Positions 1 through 7,962 of a stretch of DNA of 64,000 nucleotides are shown piece by piece. The notes beneath the pieces are model-generated. The model made no database searches, was not told where the DNA came from, and worked only from the letters and a program-made list of their open reading frames with translations. Every line of letters begins with the position of its first letter. The first letter of the stretch is position 1. The position numbers and the translations under genes are program-made. The DNA is from JADGOV01 sp963814355. GTDB lineage: Bacteria; Actinomycetota; Actinomycetes; JADGOV01. Where the stretch lies: contig CAWFCZ010000002.1 in assembly GCA_963814355.1 (NCBI GenBank), positions 62,001-126,000 of the forward strand, written 5' to 3'.

Positions 1-172
1 CCAGCAGCACCAGACCGAAAAGAACCGCCGCACCGATGTACACCGCCGACCAGGTGCCAGCCACCTTCAGGCCCATGGGGCGGTTGCGCCGGCCCAGCAC
101 GACGAGGTCCAGCATCAGCAGGAGCAGTAGGCTGCCCAGCGTGGCCACCCAAGCCAGCAGCGGAACCGTCAT
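1..172 (-). CDS. TerC/Alx family integral membrane protein (partial)
   Basis: The first 57 codons of a gene whose 3' part lies outside the window. The peptide starts MTVPLLAWVATLG, followed by a strongly hydrophobic helix ending in LDLVVLGRRN and a second segment WSAVYIGAAVLFG. This two-helix opening with an acidic residue inside the first membrane segment is typical of the TerC family, whose members are linked to metal efflux or metal loading of exported proteins. A TAAGGT hexamer lies 11 bases before the ATG and could serve as -10. The family call is by pattern recognition of a fragment; a specific substrate cannot be given. Confidence 0.72.
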   Translation of the reverse strand, partial: MTVPLLAWVATLGSLLLLLMLDLVVLGRRNRPMGLKVAGTWSAVYIGAAVLFGLVLL

Positions 173-323
173 CTGATCCGGGGACCTTATCTGTCATGAG
201 CGGGGCTATCAAGACGGGGGGCTGTCCGGACGCGGGTCTGTCAGGTGACGTCCGGTGCCGGGCGGGGGCCGCCCACCTGCCCGTTCGTTCCGGCCAAGCT
301 ACCCGTGCCAAACTGCTTGCAGT

Positions 324-1007
324 ATGAGCGACTTCAGCACCCCCGTGGATTCTTACACCGGCACCGTCGCGGTCGGCGGCCCGAGCGACGTCCGGCACCT
401 GCCCGGGGTCCGGATCGTGAAGACCGCCGTCGGACCGATGGACAACAACGCCTACCTCCTCTTCGCCGAGGGCAGCGGGGATGTGTTGCTCATCGACGCC
501 GCGGATGACATGCAGCGGCTCCTGGACGAGGTTGGCCGTGACCGGCTGGTCCGGGTGGTCACCACCCATTCCCACCAGGACCACTGGCAGGCGTTGGAGG
601 CGGTGGTCGGCATCACCGGCGCCATCACGGTGGCCTCCGAGCCGGACGCCGCCGGGCTGCCCATCCCGGTGCGGGAGATCGTCGGCGACGGGGACACGGT
701 GGCTGTGGGTGACGTCCAACTCGGTGTCGTCACGCTCGTGGGACATACCCCCGGCTCGATCGCGCTGCACCTCGACCTGGAAGCCGTCGGCGCCGGGCAT
801 CACCTGTTCACCGGGGACTCGCTGTTCCCCGGCGGCCCCGGCAAGACGATCGATCCGGCCGACTTCACCTCCCTGATGGACGACCTGGAGCGCAAGGTGT
901 TCGGCGTGCTGCCGGATGAGACCTGGGTCTACCCGGGCCACGGCGCGGACACCACGCTCGGCGCCGAGCGGCCGTCCCTCGCCGAGTGGCGGGCGCGCGG
1001 CTGGTAA
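324..1007 (+). CDS. Metallo-beta-lactamase-fold hydrolase (glyoxalase II-like)
   Basis: 227 residues. The full set of metal ligands of the fold is visible: THSHQDH at residues 81-87, then VGHTPGS, FTGDSLFPG and YPGHG, which supply the further His, Asp and His. This places it with hydroxyacylglutathione-hydrolase-like enzymes, probably a cytoplasmic thioester or related hydrolase; the substrate is unknown. I chose the ATG at 324 (MSDFSTP) rather than an in-frame start at 255, because the extra 23 residues look like non-coding translation. The stop is only 8 bp from the uvrB stop on the other strand, so the two genes converge tightly. Confidence 0.85.
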   Translation: MSDFSTPVDSYTGTVAVGGPSDVRHLPGVRIVKTAVGPMDNNAYLLFAEGSGDVLLIDAADDMQRLLDEVGRDRLVRVVTTHSHQDHWQALEAVVGITGAITVASEPDAAGLPIPVREIVGDGDTVAVGDVQLGVVTLVGHTPGSIALHLDLEAVGAGHHLFTGDSLFPGGPGKTIDPADFTSLMDDLERKVFGVLPDETWVYPGHGADTTLGAERPSLAEWRARGW

Positions 1008-1015
1008 TCGCCGGC

Positions 1016-3124
1016 TCAGCCGGTGGCAGCCACCATGCCGCGCAGCTCCTTCTTCAGCTCGTTCACCTCGTCCCGCAGCCGGGCGGCGAGCTCGAATTGC
1101 AGGTCGGCGGCCGCGGCGTGCATCTGGTCCTGCAGCTGCTGGATGAGGTTCGCCAGGTCGGCCTGCGGCATCCCGGCCAGCTCCGCGGCGTGCGCCCCGG
1201 CGGTCGCCGACTTGGAGCGCATCCCGGGTACCGGCGCCTTGCCGCGGCTCTGGGACCGCCCGCTGCCGCCCACCAACTCGCCGTCCCGGGCGGTGTCGCG
1301 ATACACCTCGTCGAGGATGTCGGCGATCTTCTTGCGCAGCGGCTGCGGGTCCAGGCCGCGTTCGGTGTTGTAGGCCACCTGCTTGGCTCGACGCCGGTTG
1401 GTCTCCTCGATCGCGGTGCGCATCGAGGGGGTGACGATATCGGCGTACATGTGCACCTGGCCGGAGACGTTCCTGGCGGCCCGGCCGATGGTCTGCACCA
1501 GCGACGTCCCGGAGCGCAGGAAGCCCTCCTTGTCCGCGTCCAGGATGGAGACCAGCGACACCTCGGGCAGGTCGAGGCCTTCGCGCAGCAGGTTGATCCC
1601 GACCAGCACGTCGAACTCCCCCAGCCGCAGCTCGCGCAACAGCTCCACCCGGCGCAGGGTGTCCACCTCGGAGTGCAGGTACCGCACCCGGATCCCCAGC
1701 TCCAGGAGGTAGTCGGTGAGGTCCTCGGCCATCTTCTTGGTCAGCGTGGTGACCAGCACGCGTTCGTCCCGCTCGGCCCGGGTCCGGATCTCGTGGACCA
1801 GGTCGTCGATCTGTCCCCTGGTCGGCTTGACGACGACCTCGGGGTCCACCAGGCCGGTCGGCCGGATGATCTGCTCGACCGTGCCGTTGCCCCGAGCCAG
1901 CTCGAAGGGACCCGGCGTGGCCGAGAGGTACACGGTCTGGCCGATCCGCTCCAGGAACTCGTCGAACCGCAGCGGCCGGTTGTCCATCGCCGAGGGCAGC
2001 CGGAAACCGTGGTCGACCAGGGTGCGCTTGCGGCTCATGTCGCCCTCGTACATCCCGCCGATCTGCGGGACCGTGACGTGCGACTCGTCGATCACCAGCA
2101 GGAAGTCCTCCGGGAAGTAGTCGAGCAGGGTGTTCGGCGCGGTGCCCGGCGCCCGGCCGTCGATGTGCCGGGAGTAGTTCTCGATCCCGGAGCAGAACCC
2201 GACCTGGCGCATCATCTCGATGTCGTAGGACGTGCGCATCCGCAGCCGCTGCGCCTCCAGCAACTTGCCCTGCCGGTCGAAGGCCGCCAGCTGCTCGGCC
2301 AACTCGGCCTCGATCCCGCTGATCGCCCGCTCCATCCGTTCCGGCCCGGCGACGTAGTGCGAGGCGGGGAAGACGAAGGCGTGCTGCTGCTCCCGAACGA
2401 TCTCTCCGGTGACCGGATGAAGCAGCAGGATCCGCTCGATCTCGTCGCCGAACATCTCCAGCCGGACGGCCAGCTCCTCGTACACTGGGAAGATCTCCAC
2501 GGTGTCCCCTCGGGCCCGGAAATGCCCCCTGGAGAAGGCCGCGTCGTTACGGGCGTACTGCATCTGCACGAACTTGCGGAGCAGTGCCTCGCGCTCGATG
2601 CGCTCCCCGACCTCGATCCGGACCATCCGGTCGACGTACTCCTGCGGGGTGCCCAAGCCGTATATGCAGGACACCGACGCCACCACGATGACGTCGCGGC
2701 GGGTCAGCAGCGAGTTGGTGGCCGAGTGCCGCAGCCGCTCCACCTCGTCGTTGACCGAAGAGTCCTTCTCGATGTAGGTGTCGGTCTGCGGGACGTACGC
2801 CTCCGGCTGGTAGTAGTCGTAGTAGGAGACGAAGTACTCCACCGCGTTGTCCGGCAGCAGCTCCTTGAACTCATTCGCCAGCTGGGCGGCCAGCGTCTTG
2901 TTCGGCGCCATCACCAGGGTGGGGCGCTGGACCCGTTCCACCAGCCAGGCCGTGGTCGCCGACTTTCCGGTGCCGGTGGCGCCGAGCAGGACGACATTCG
3001 TCTCGCCGCCGCAGATCCGTTTCTCCAAGTCGTCGATCGCCGCCGGCTGGTCCCCGGCCGGCGCGAAGTCGCTCTGGACGTGGAACGGCGCGGCTTGGCG
3101 GACAAGATCGGTCACCGGTCTCAT
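1016..3124 (-). CDS. uvrB: Excinuclease ABC subunit B
   Basis: 702 residues, normal UvrB length. Damage-recognition helicase subunit of nucleotide excision repair that receives damaged DNA from UvrA and positions UvrC. Seen: Walker A GATGTGKS (48-55), the aromatic beta-hairpin YYDYYQPEAYVP (101-112) that is inserted between DNA strands, a DESH helicase box, and the C-terminal UVR domain (about 660-695) that binds UvrC. ATG at 3124 gives MRPVTDL, the usual beginning; a GTG three codons upstream (3133) is possible. A TACCGT hexamer ends 7 bases before the ATG, suggesting a leaderless or nearly leaderless message. coaE and rpsA lie upstream on the same strand. Confidence 0.97.
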   Translation of the reverse strand: MRPVTDLVRQAAPFHVQSDFAPAGDQPAAIDDLEKRICGGETNVVLLGATGTGKSATTAWLVERVQRPTLVMAPNKTLAAQLANEFKELLPDNAVEYFVSYYDYYQPEAYVPQTDTYIEKDSSVNDEVERLRHSATNSLLTRRDVIVVASVSCIYGLGTPQEYVDRMVRIEVGERIEREALLRKFVQMQYARNDAAFSRGHFRARGDTVEIFPVYEELAVRLEMFGDEIERILLLHPVTGEIVREQQHAFVFPASHYVAGPERMERAISGIEAELAEQLAAFDRQGKLLEAQRLRMRTSYDIEMMRQVGFCSGIENYSRHIDGRAPGTAPNTLLDYFPEDFLLVIDESHVTVPQIGGMYEGDMSRKRTLVDHGFRLPSAMDNRPLRFDEFLERIGQTVYLSATPGPFELARGNGTVEQIIRPTGLVDPEVVVKPTRGQIDDLVHEIRTRAERDERVLVTTLTKKMAEDLTDYLLELGIRVRYLHSEVDTLRRVELLRELRLGEFDVLVGINLLREGLDLPEVSLVSILDADKEGFLRSGTSLVQTIGRAARNVSGQVHMYADIVTPSMRTAIEETNRRRAKQVAYNTERGLDPQPLRKKIADILDEVYRDTARDGELVGGSGRSQSRGKAPVPGMRSKSATAGAHAAELAGMPQADLANLIQQLQDQMHAAAADLQFELAARLRDEVNELKKELRGMVAATG

Positions 3125-3131
3125 GGGCACC

Positions 3132-3137
3132 ACGGTA
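3132..3137 (-). promoter_or_regulatory. Candidate -10 box of uvrB (TACCGT, 7 nt before ATG)
   Basis: TACCGT fits the actinobacterial TANNNT -10 pattern. With 7 bases to the ATG, transcription would start at or next to the start codon. No -35 hexamer is evident. If the upstream GTG at 3133 were the start this hexamer would overlap it, which is one reason to prefer the ATG. Confidence 0.35.
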
Positions 3138-3190
3138 TGCCGGGGGTAGGACAGTTTCGGCCCTCGCCCTTCGACGTCCCATGCCGCCGC

Positions 3191-3793
3191 TCACAATCCC
3201 CCGTTACGACGCCGCAGGTCCCGCCACACCTGCTCGACCCGAGGCTGCAGCGCGTCCAGATCTCCGTCGTTGTCGATCACGTACGTGGCCACCGCCACCT
3301 TCTCGGCGAGCGGCATCTGGGCATCGATCCGGGCCTGGGCGTCCTGCGGTGCCATCCCGCGGAGCCGGACCAGGCGGTCCAGCTGAGTCTGCGGCGAGGC
3401 GGCGACCACCACCAGCACCTCGTACAGCGGCACCCGGCCGGTCTCCACCAGCAGCGGCACGTCGTTGACCACGATGGCCTCGGGCGGGGCGGCGGCGATC
3501 CGGTGCGCGGTCTCGGCCCGCACCAACGGATGCACGATGGCCTCCAGCCGCTCCCGGCTGGCCGGGTCGGTGAAGACCAGGTGGGCCAGCCGGTCCCGGT
3601 CCAACGTCCCGTCGGCGGTGAGCATCTCCGACCCGAAGGCGTCCACCACCGCGGCCAGCCCCGGAGTACCCGGGGCGACCACCTCGCGGGCCAGCAGGTC
3701 GGCATCGATGATCTCCGCGCCGAGTTCGGCGAGCCGGCGGGTCACCTCGCTCTTGCCGGACCCGATTCCGCCGGTGAGACCCACGCGCAACAT
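3191..3793 (-). CDS. coaE: Dephospho-CoA kinase
   Basis: 200 residues. Catalyses the last step of coenzyme A synthesis, phosphorylation of dephospho-CoA at the 3' hydroxyl. The P-loop GGIGSGKS is at residues 8-15 and is followed by the family's IIDADLLAREVV segment that contacts substrate. Start at 3793 (MLRVGLTGG) puts the P-loop at the usual distance from the N-terminus; an in-frame start 7 codons upstream gives an unlikely extension. It lies downstream of rpsA on the same strand but is separated from it by a strong terminator hairpin, so it probably has its own promoter; a CACACT hexamer sits 6 bases before the ATG. Confidence 0.95.
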   Translation of the reverse strand: MLRVGLTGGIGSGKSEVTRRLAELGAEIIDADLLAREVVAPGTPGLAAVVDAFGSEMLTADGTLDRDRLAHLVFTDPASRERLEAIVHPLVRAETAHRIAAAPPEAIVVNDVPLLVETGRVPLYEVLVVVAASPQTQLDRLVRLRGMAPQDAQARIDAQMPLAEKVAVATYVIDNDGDLDALQPRVEQVWRDLRRRNGGL

Positions 3794-3827
3794 CGGCTCA
3801 GTGTGCACGCGCACCGAAAACGCCGAC

Positions 3828-3853
3828 GGAGGCCCCGCCGAAGCGGGACCTCC
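3828..3853 (-). terminator. Rho-independent-type terminator after rpsA
   Basis: Read on the minus strand this is an 11-bp GC-rich stem, GGAGGTCCCGC paired with GCGGGGCCTCC (one G-U pair), closed by a TTCG tetraloop. A TTTT run follows about 7 bases after the stem. It begins 32 bp after the rpsA stop and is the clearest terminator in the window. Confidence 0.8.
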
Positions 3854-3884
3854 GCACAGTCAGCCGATGATCGAACCGACCGGC

Positions 3885-5372
3885 TCAGCCCTCGCCGGTC
3901 AGCTTGCGCCGCAACTCGTTCAGCGCCTCGTCGGAGGCCAGGGCGCCCCCGCCGTTGCTCTCCGCCGGCGCGTCGGAGGAGTACGAGGTGGCCCCGGTTA
4001 CCGCCGCCTCGGACTTGCGCGCCTCCGCCACCTGCCGCTGGTGTGCCTCGTACCGAGCCTGCGCCTCGGCGTACTGCCGCTCCCAGGCCTCGCGCTGCGC
4101 CTCGTACCCGGGCAGCCAGTCGTTGGTCTCGGAGTCGAAGCCCTCCGGGTAGATGTAGTTGCCGGCCTCGTCGTACTGCGCGGCCATGCCGTACGCGGTG
4201 GGGTCGAACTCGCCGGAGAGCGCCTCGCCGATGGTGCCCTCGTTGGCCTGCTTGAGGGACAGCGAGATCCGGCGCCGCTCCAGGTCGATGTCGATCACCT
4301 TGACCAGGATGTCGTCGTTGACGTTGACGACCTGCTCGGGGATCTCGACGTGCCGTTCGGCGAGTTCGGAGATGTGCACCAGGCCCTCGATGCCCTCGTC
4401 CACCCGGACGAACGCGCCGAAGGGCACCAGCTTGGTGACCTTGCCTGGAACGACCTGGCCGATGGCGTGGGTGCGGGCGAACTGCTGCCACGGGTCTTCC
4501 TGGGTGGCCTTGAGCGACAGCGACACCCGCTCGCGCTCCATGTCCACGTCGAGCACCTCGACGGTGACCTCCTGGCCCACCTCGACGACCTCGCTGGGGT
4601 GGTCGATGTGCTTCCAGGACAGCTCGCTCACGTGCACCAGGCCGTCCACGCCGCCGAGGTCGACGAAGGCGCCGAAGTTGACAATGGAGGACACCACGCC
4701 CTTGCGGACCTGGCCCTTCTGCAGGGTCTGCAGGAAGGTGGACCGTACCTCGGATTGGGTCTGCTCCAGCCAGGACCGCCGGGAGAGGACGACGTTGTTC
4801 CGGTTCTTGTCCAGCTCGATGATCTTAGCTTCGAGCTCCCGGCCGACGTAGGGCTGCAGGTCACGGACCCGGCGCATCTCCACCAGGGAGGCAGGCAGGA
4901 AGCCGCGCAGCCCGATGTCCAGGATGAGGCCGCCCTTGACGACCTCGATCACCGTGCCGGTGACGATGCCGTCCTCTTCCTTGATCTTCTCGATCGTGCC
5001 CCAGGCACGCTCGTACTGGGCGCGCTTCTTGGACAGGATCAGCCGGCCCTCTTTATCCTCCTTTTGCAGGACAAGGGCCTCGACGTGATCTCCGACCTTG
5101 ACGACTTCGTTGGGGTCGATGTCGTGCTTGATGGACAGCTCGCGAGAGGGGATGACCCCCTCGGTCTTGTACCCGATGTCGAGCAGAACCTCGTCCCGGT
5201 CCACCTTGACGATGGTCCCGTCGACGATGTCGCCGTCGTTGAAGTACTTGATGGTCGCATCGATCGCGGCGAGGAGGTCCTCGGCCGATCCGATGTCGTT
5301 GATCGCGACCTGCAGCGCGTGATGGGGCTGATCGGGCTTGGCAGGGGCGACGGCGGTCATGGCACTCGTCAT
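3885..5372 (-). CDS. rpsA: 30S ribosomal protein S1
   Basis: 495 residues, the usual actinobacterial size (shorter than the six-domain E. coli protein). Four S1 OB-fold repeats are recognisable between about residues 30 and 360 (for example GDIVDGTIVKVDRDEVLLDI and GAFVDLGGVDGLVHVSELS), followed by an acidic, Ala/Gln/Glu-rich tail. S1 binds mRNA on the small subunit and helps initiation on structured leaders. The start at 5372 (MTSAMTAV) has GAAG just upstream; a second ATG four codons later is possible. The reading frame is open further upstream but that part has no S1 character. It is divergent from the methyltransferase gene across 209 bp. Confidence 0.97.
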   Translation of the reverse strand: MTSAMTAVAPAKPDQPHHALQVAINDIGSAEDLLAAIDATIKYFNDGDIVDGTIVKVDRDEVLLDIGYKTEGVIPSRELSIKHDIDPNEVVKVGDHVEALVLQKEDKEGRLILSKKRAQYERAWGTIEKIKEEDGIVTGTVIEVVKGGLILDIGLRGFLPASLVEMRRVRDLQPYVGRELEAKIIELDKNRNNVVLSRRSWLEQTQSEVRSTFLQTLQKGQVRKGVVSSIVNFGAFVDLGGVDGLVHVSELSWKHIDHPSEVVEVGQEVTVEVLDVDMERERVSLSLKATQEDPWQQFARTHAIGQVVPGKVTKLVPFGAFVRVDEGIEGLVHISELAERHVEIPEQVVNVNDDILVKVIDIDLERRRISLSLKQANEGTIGEALSGEFDPTAYGMAAQYDEAGNYIYPEGFDSETNDWLPGYEAQREAWERQYAEAQARYEAHQRQVAEARKSEAAVTGATSYSSDAPAESNGGGALASDEALNELRRKLTGEG

Positions 5373-5581
5373 ATGGGCTTCTGGCTCCGGCAACGGCTGG
5401 GTGGGCGGGGTGGCAGCGCGGCGGGCCCGTGGTCGCGGATGCCGAAGGTCGGACGGGTGAAGGCTGACCGGAGAGTCGACACATGCGAGCGCGAGCCTGC
5501 TCGGTCCGAGGACGCGCAGGCCCACTACGCGTCACTCAGAATACGTTGTGCGAGTTGGCGGGGTCAATCGAGGGAGGCGGT

Positions 5582-6412
5582 ATGGAACCCGCGGCGGGCC
5601 GGGCGGGAAGCCCGAAGCCGGCCGGTGTCGCTCGGCGCCCGGCGACCTCGGCGGAGAGCACCCGGGCCAGCCGACGGTGGTGGGACCGGTCGGCCGGGGA
5701 CTACCAGGCCGAGCACGGCGACTTCCTGGGAGACGCCAGCTTCCGCTGGTGCCCGGAAGGCCTGGACGAGGCGGCTGCCGGCCTGCTCGGCCCGGTGGCC
5801 GGCCGCAGGGTGCTGGAAGTCGGCTGCGGAGCCGCGCAGTGCGGCCGCTGGCTGGTGGCCCAGGGCGCCGAGGTGGTGGCGCTCGACCTGTCCGCCCGGC
5901 AGCTGGCGCACGCCCGCCGGCTGTCGGCCGCCACCGGCATCGCGGTACCGCTGGTGCAGGCCGACGCCGGGCGGCTGCCGCTGGCCGCGACGTCGTTCGA
6001 CGTGGCCTGCTCCGCGTTCGGCGCGGTGCCGTTCGTGGCTGATTCGGCCGCCGTGATGGCCGAGGTCGCCCGCGTGCTGCGACCGGGCGGGCGCTGGGTG
6101 TTCTCCGTCACCCACCCCATCCGATGGTGCTTCGCCGACGACCCGGGGCCGCGCGGACTCACGGTCCGCGAGTCCTACTTCGACCGTACGCCGTACCTGG
6201 AAACCGACCCCAGCGGCGCCGTCGCCTACGTGGAGCACCACCGGACGATGGGCGACCGGATCCGCGAGATCGTGGCCGCCGGTCTGGTGCTCCTGGACGT
6301 CGTGGAACCCGAATGGCCAGCGGGGCACGCCCGGGTTTGGGGGCAGTGGAGCCCGCTGCGGGGCCGGCTGATACCCGGTACCGCGATCTTCGTGTGCCGT
6401 AAGCCGGGCTGA
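5582..6412 (+). CDS. Class I SAM-dependent methyltransferase
   Basis: 276 residues. The SAM-binding motif I VLEVGCGAAQCGRWL is near residue 80, followed by the acidic end of strand 2 (VVALDLS) and a motif IV-like stretch FDVACSAFGAVPFV; ARVLRPGGRWVFSVTHP completes the Methyltransf_11-type core. The substrate cannot be inferred. GGGAGGC ends a few bases before the ATG at 5582, which fixes the start although the frame is open for another 33 codons upstream. Divergent from rpsA. This neighbour position between rpsA and polA is common in actinomycetes. Confidence 0.85.
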   Translation: MEPAAGRAGSPKPAGVARRPATSAESTRASRRWWDRSAGDYQAEHGDFLGDASFRWCPEGLDEAAAGLLGPVAGRRVLEVGCGAAQCGRWLVAQGAEVVALDLSARQLAHARRLSAATGIAVPLVQADAGRLPLAATSFDVACSAFGAVPFVADSAAVMAEVARVLRPGGRWVFSVTHPIRWCFADDPGPRGLTVRESYFDRTPYLETDPSGAVAYVEHHRTMGDRIREIVAAGLVLLDVVEPEWPAGHARVWGQWSPLRGRLIPGTAIFVCRKPG

Positions 6413-6413
6413 G

Positions 6414-6454
6414 CCCGCGCCGGGAGGCGCCGTGCCCGAACCCGCGCCGGGAGG
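6414..6454. repeat. 14-bp direct repeat just after the methyltransferase stop
   Basis: CCCGCGCCGGGAGG occurs at 6414-6427 and again at 6441-6454, directly between the methyltransferase stop codon and the first 54-bp palindrome. A similar duplication of a gene end next to a palindrome is seen after the subtilase gene. Confidence 0.7.
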
Positions 6455-6461
6455 TTCTTTC

Positions 6462-6515
6462 ATGATCCAGGGCGCTCTAGCCCCTCCCCAGTGTGGTCAC
6501 TTAGGCCTGGATCAT
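6462..6515 (+). repeat. 54-bp palindromic element, copy 1
   Basis: Begins ATGATCCAGGGC and ends GCCTGGATCAT; the first and last ten bases are exact reverse complements. It is 54 bp like the other four copies (7650, 7824, 21711, 39043). The centre is less self-complementary than in copy 3. It sits in the gap between two converging genes, 23 bp from the stop of the AbiEi/DUF559-like gene. The bases after the right end (CGGAGAGGGTCCGCGAG) resemble those after copy 2. Confidence 0.85.
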
Positions 6516-6538
6516 CGGAGAGGGTCCGCGAGTCAAGC

Positions 6539-7510
6539 TCATCCGGCAGCCGCCGCCGTCACCGGAGCGCGTGGCAAGCGCCGACCGTAGGCGATCGTCT
6601 CGGCCAAGCGCGCCCTAGTGCCGGCCGGGTCCTGCGCGTACTGCGCTGGCGAGAAGTGCACCACCAGCAGTCCATGGCGCGTCATCCGTTCGTGTCGCGC
6701 CATGGTGTCCGCCCAGCGAGCCGGGCTCAGGTGCCACCGGACCGAGTCGATCTCCAGCACCGTGTTGGCATCGGGCCACCAGGCGTCCGGGTTCGCCAAC
6801 CACAGCCCGTTGGTCGTCCGTAGCGTGCAGTTCCACCGCGCCGGTGGCAGCCGCGAGCGGCGGAGGTCGGCGAGCACGAGGGCCTCAGGAGCGGACCGGG
6901 CGCCGTCGGCTACCTCCTCGAGCGCTCGGCGCGCCAGGAGGCTGCCGGCCGACTCGCCGCTGGCGAGTTCCGCGGACAGCCGCCCCACGGTGGTACGTCC
7001 GGTCTGGACGGCCTGGGCCACGAGCGCACGCACATCAGGCAGCGCCAGCAGCTGCCGACACGCGTCGACCACGGCTCGCTCCACCGGGGCCACCGGCAAC
7101 CCGGCACGCCACCGAGGCAACGGCATTCGGGTCGTCCGCTTCACCCGTACCGGGATAAGACCGCCCGATCGATTGCCTCGCTTGCCATCGTGACGGAGCA
7201 GCACGTGCTCGGAACCCGGCGTCGGAACGGAGTCGAACCCGTAGGCACCCAGCGCCGTTTGTGCGTTGAGCATCACCAGGTCCCCGGCGCAGTGCGACGT
7301 GCCGCGTTCGACGTAGAGCAGCGCGGCCCGCCAGCGTTGTTCGGCCGTAAGGGCTCCGGTGAAACCGGCGATCACTTGCGGCAGGACCAGCCGCCATGGG
7401 CCGCCGGGTCGGAGCCGGTGATCCAGCGACCGGCGGCTGACTCCGGCTGCCAGCGCCTGCGAGCGGTGCATCAGGCCGTCTTGTGCCGACAGCAAGCGTT
7501 GCAGGGTCAT
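6539..7510 (-). CDS. AbiEi-like winged-helix N-terminus plus DUF559/Vsr-like nuclease-fold C-terminus
   Basis: 323 residues. The N-terminal 60 residues (LLSAQDGLMHRSQALAAGVS...) match the start of AbiEi-type antitoxin proteins: a small winged helix. The C-terminus has a PD-(D/E)XK-like pattern: E209 in a helix, D242 in LANPDAWWP, and ExD at 253-255 (VLEIDSVRWH), followed by MTRHGLLVVHFSP, as in DUF559 and very-short-patch-repair-like folds. Such two-part proteins are frequent in actinomycetes and their function is not established. I start at ATG 7510; the longer open frame has no domain support. Three of the five 54-bp palindromes of the window lie around this gene, and an inverted repeat precedes it. 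No cognate AbiEii toxin is next to it. Confidence 0.75.
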   Translation of the reverse strand: MTLQRLLSAQDGLMHRSQALAAGVSRRSLDHRLRPGGPWRLVLPQVIAGFTGALTAEQRWRAALLYVERGTSHCAGDLVMLNAQTALGAYGFDSVPTPGSEHVLLRHDGKRGNRSGGLIPVRVKRTTRMPLPRWRAGLPVAPVERAVVDACRQLLALPDVRALVAQAVQTGRTTVGRLSAELASGESAGSLLARRALEEVADGARSAPEALVLADLRRSRLPPARWNCTLRTTNGLWLANPDAWWPDANTVLEIDSVRWHLSPARWADTMARHERMTRHGLLVVHFSPAQYAQDPAGTRARLAETIAYGRRLPRAPVTAAAAG

Positions 7511-7557
7511 GTCCAAAGGGTGGCGTACCGATCGGGCTGCGAGAGCCGGCGAACCAG

Positions 7558-7594
7558 CGCCGGTGGACAACGCGTACTGCGCTGTCCACCGGCG
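7558..7594. promoter_or_regulatory. Inverted repeat upstream of the AbiEi-like gene
   Basis: CGCCGGTGGACA at 7558-7569 and its exact reverse complement TGTCCACCGGCG at 7583-7594, separated by 13 bases. It begins 47 bp upstream of the ATG at 7510. AbiEi antitoxins are known to bind inverted repeats in their own promoters, so an operator is a reasonable inference; a transcript hairpin is the alternative. Confidence 0.5.
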
Positions 7595-7649
7595 GCGCCT
7601 TTGGGCGGCCCAGGCTGACGCCGGCGGTGCCATTGCCTGCCTGGCCACG

Positions 7650-7703
7650 GTGATCCAGGGCGCGGCGGCCACAGCGGAGGGTGGCCAGCGGGGCCTGGAT
7701 CAC
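7650..7703 (+). repeat. 54-bp palindromic element, copy 2
   Basis: Begins GTGATCCAGGGCGC and ends GGGGCCTGGATCAC; the outer ten bases are exact reverse complements and the interior GGCCAC / GTGGCC also pairs. Length 54 bp. Compared with copy 1 the terminal base pair has changed from A-T to G-C, i.e. both sides changed together. The right flank carries CGTCCGCGAGGGG. Confidence 0.85.
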
Positions 7704-7823
7704 CGTCCGCGAGGGGCGGGTCAACCACCGCCGGGGGAAGCCAGATGGAGGACCTTGGTGATGGCCACCTCATTCAACAATTCCGGCCCGGACCCGAAGC
7801 TGCCCCCGCCCGACGAGCACCAC

Positions 7824-7877
7824 ATGATCCGGGCCCCGCCAGCCACCTCAGGGTGTGGCTGGCGGGGCCTGGATCAT
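7824..7877 (+). repeat. 54-bp palindromic element, copy 3 (strongest hairpin)
   Basis: Near-perfect palindrome: left arm ATGATCCGGGCCCCGCCAGC, right arm GCTGGCGGGGCCTGGATCAT, differing from exact complementarity at one position, with further CAC / GTG pairing towards the middle. The stem is over 20 bp. It lies 85 bp downstream of the polA stop. Very stable as DNA cruciform or RNA hairpin, but no T-run follows on either strand. Confidence 0.88.
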
Positions 7878-7962
7878 GTGCGGAGGGGCGCACGGCGCGG
7901 GGCAGAGCGGGCAGAGCGGCGCGGCGGGGCAGCGGGCGCGGGTGGGCCGGGAGGCGCGGCGT

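Larger units (their letters stand above)
7511..7962. other. 452-bp intergenic region with palindromes and an inverted repeat
   Basis: Lies between the start of the nuclease-like gene and the polA stop. It holds a 12-bp inverted repeat (7558-7594), palindromic elements 2 and 3 and a GC-rich stretch before polA. A short open frame from ATG 7761 with GGAGG 9 bases upstream runs through palindrome 3 into polA; I do not call it a gene (see findings). Confidence 0.7.

Noticed and set aside
986..4255. 1089-codon open frame on the plus strand opposite uvrB, coaE and rpsA
   Set aside because: Composition of His/Gln/Arg/Leu typical of an antisense frame in GC-rich DNA; the minus strand carries three well-recognised genes across it.
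3465..6056. 863-codon plus-strand open frame over coaE and rpsA
   Set aside because: Crosses a terminator and two confident minus-strand genes; no protein family recognised.
6539..7510. Complete AbiE toxin-antitoxin system
   Set aside because: Only the AbiEi-like N-terminus is present; there is no AbiEii nucleotidyltransferase toxin next to it, and the C-terminus is a nuclease-like fold instead.
7824..7877. Simple intrinsic terminator of polA
   Set aside because: The stem is over 20 bp and stable but has no T-run on either strand, and it belongs to a fixed-length 54-bp family also found in gaps where no termination is needed.
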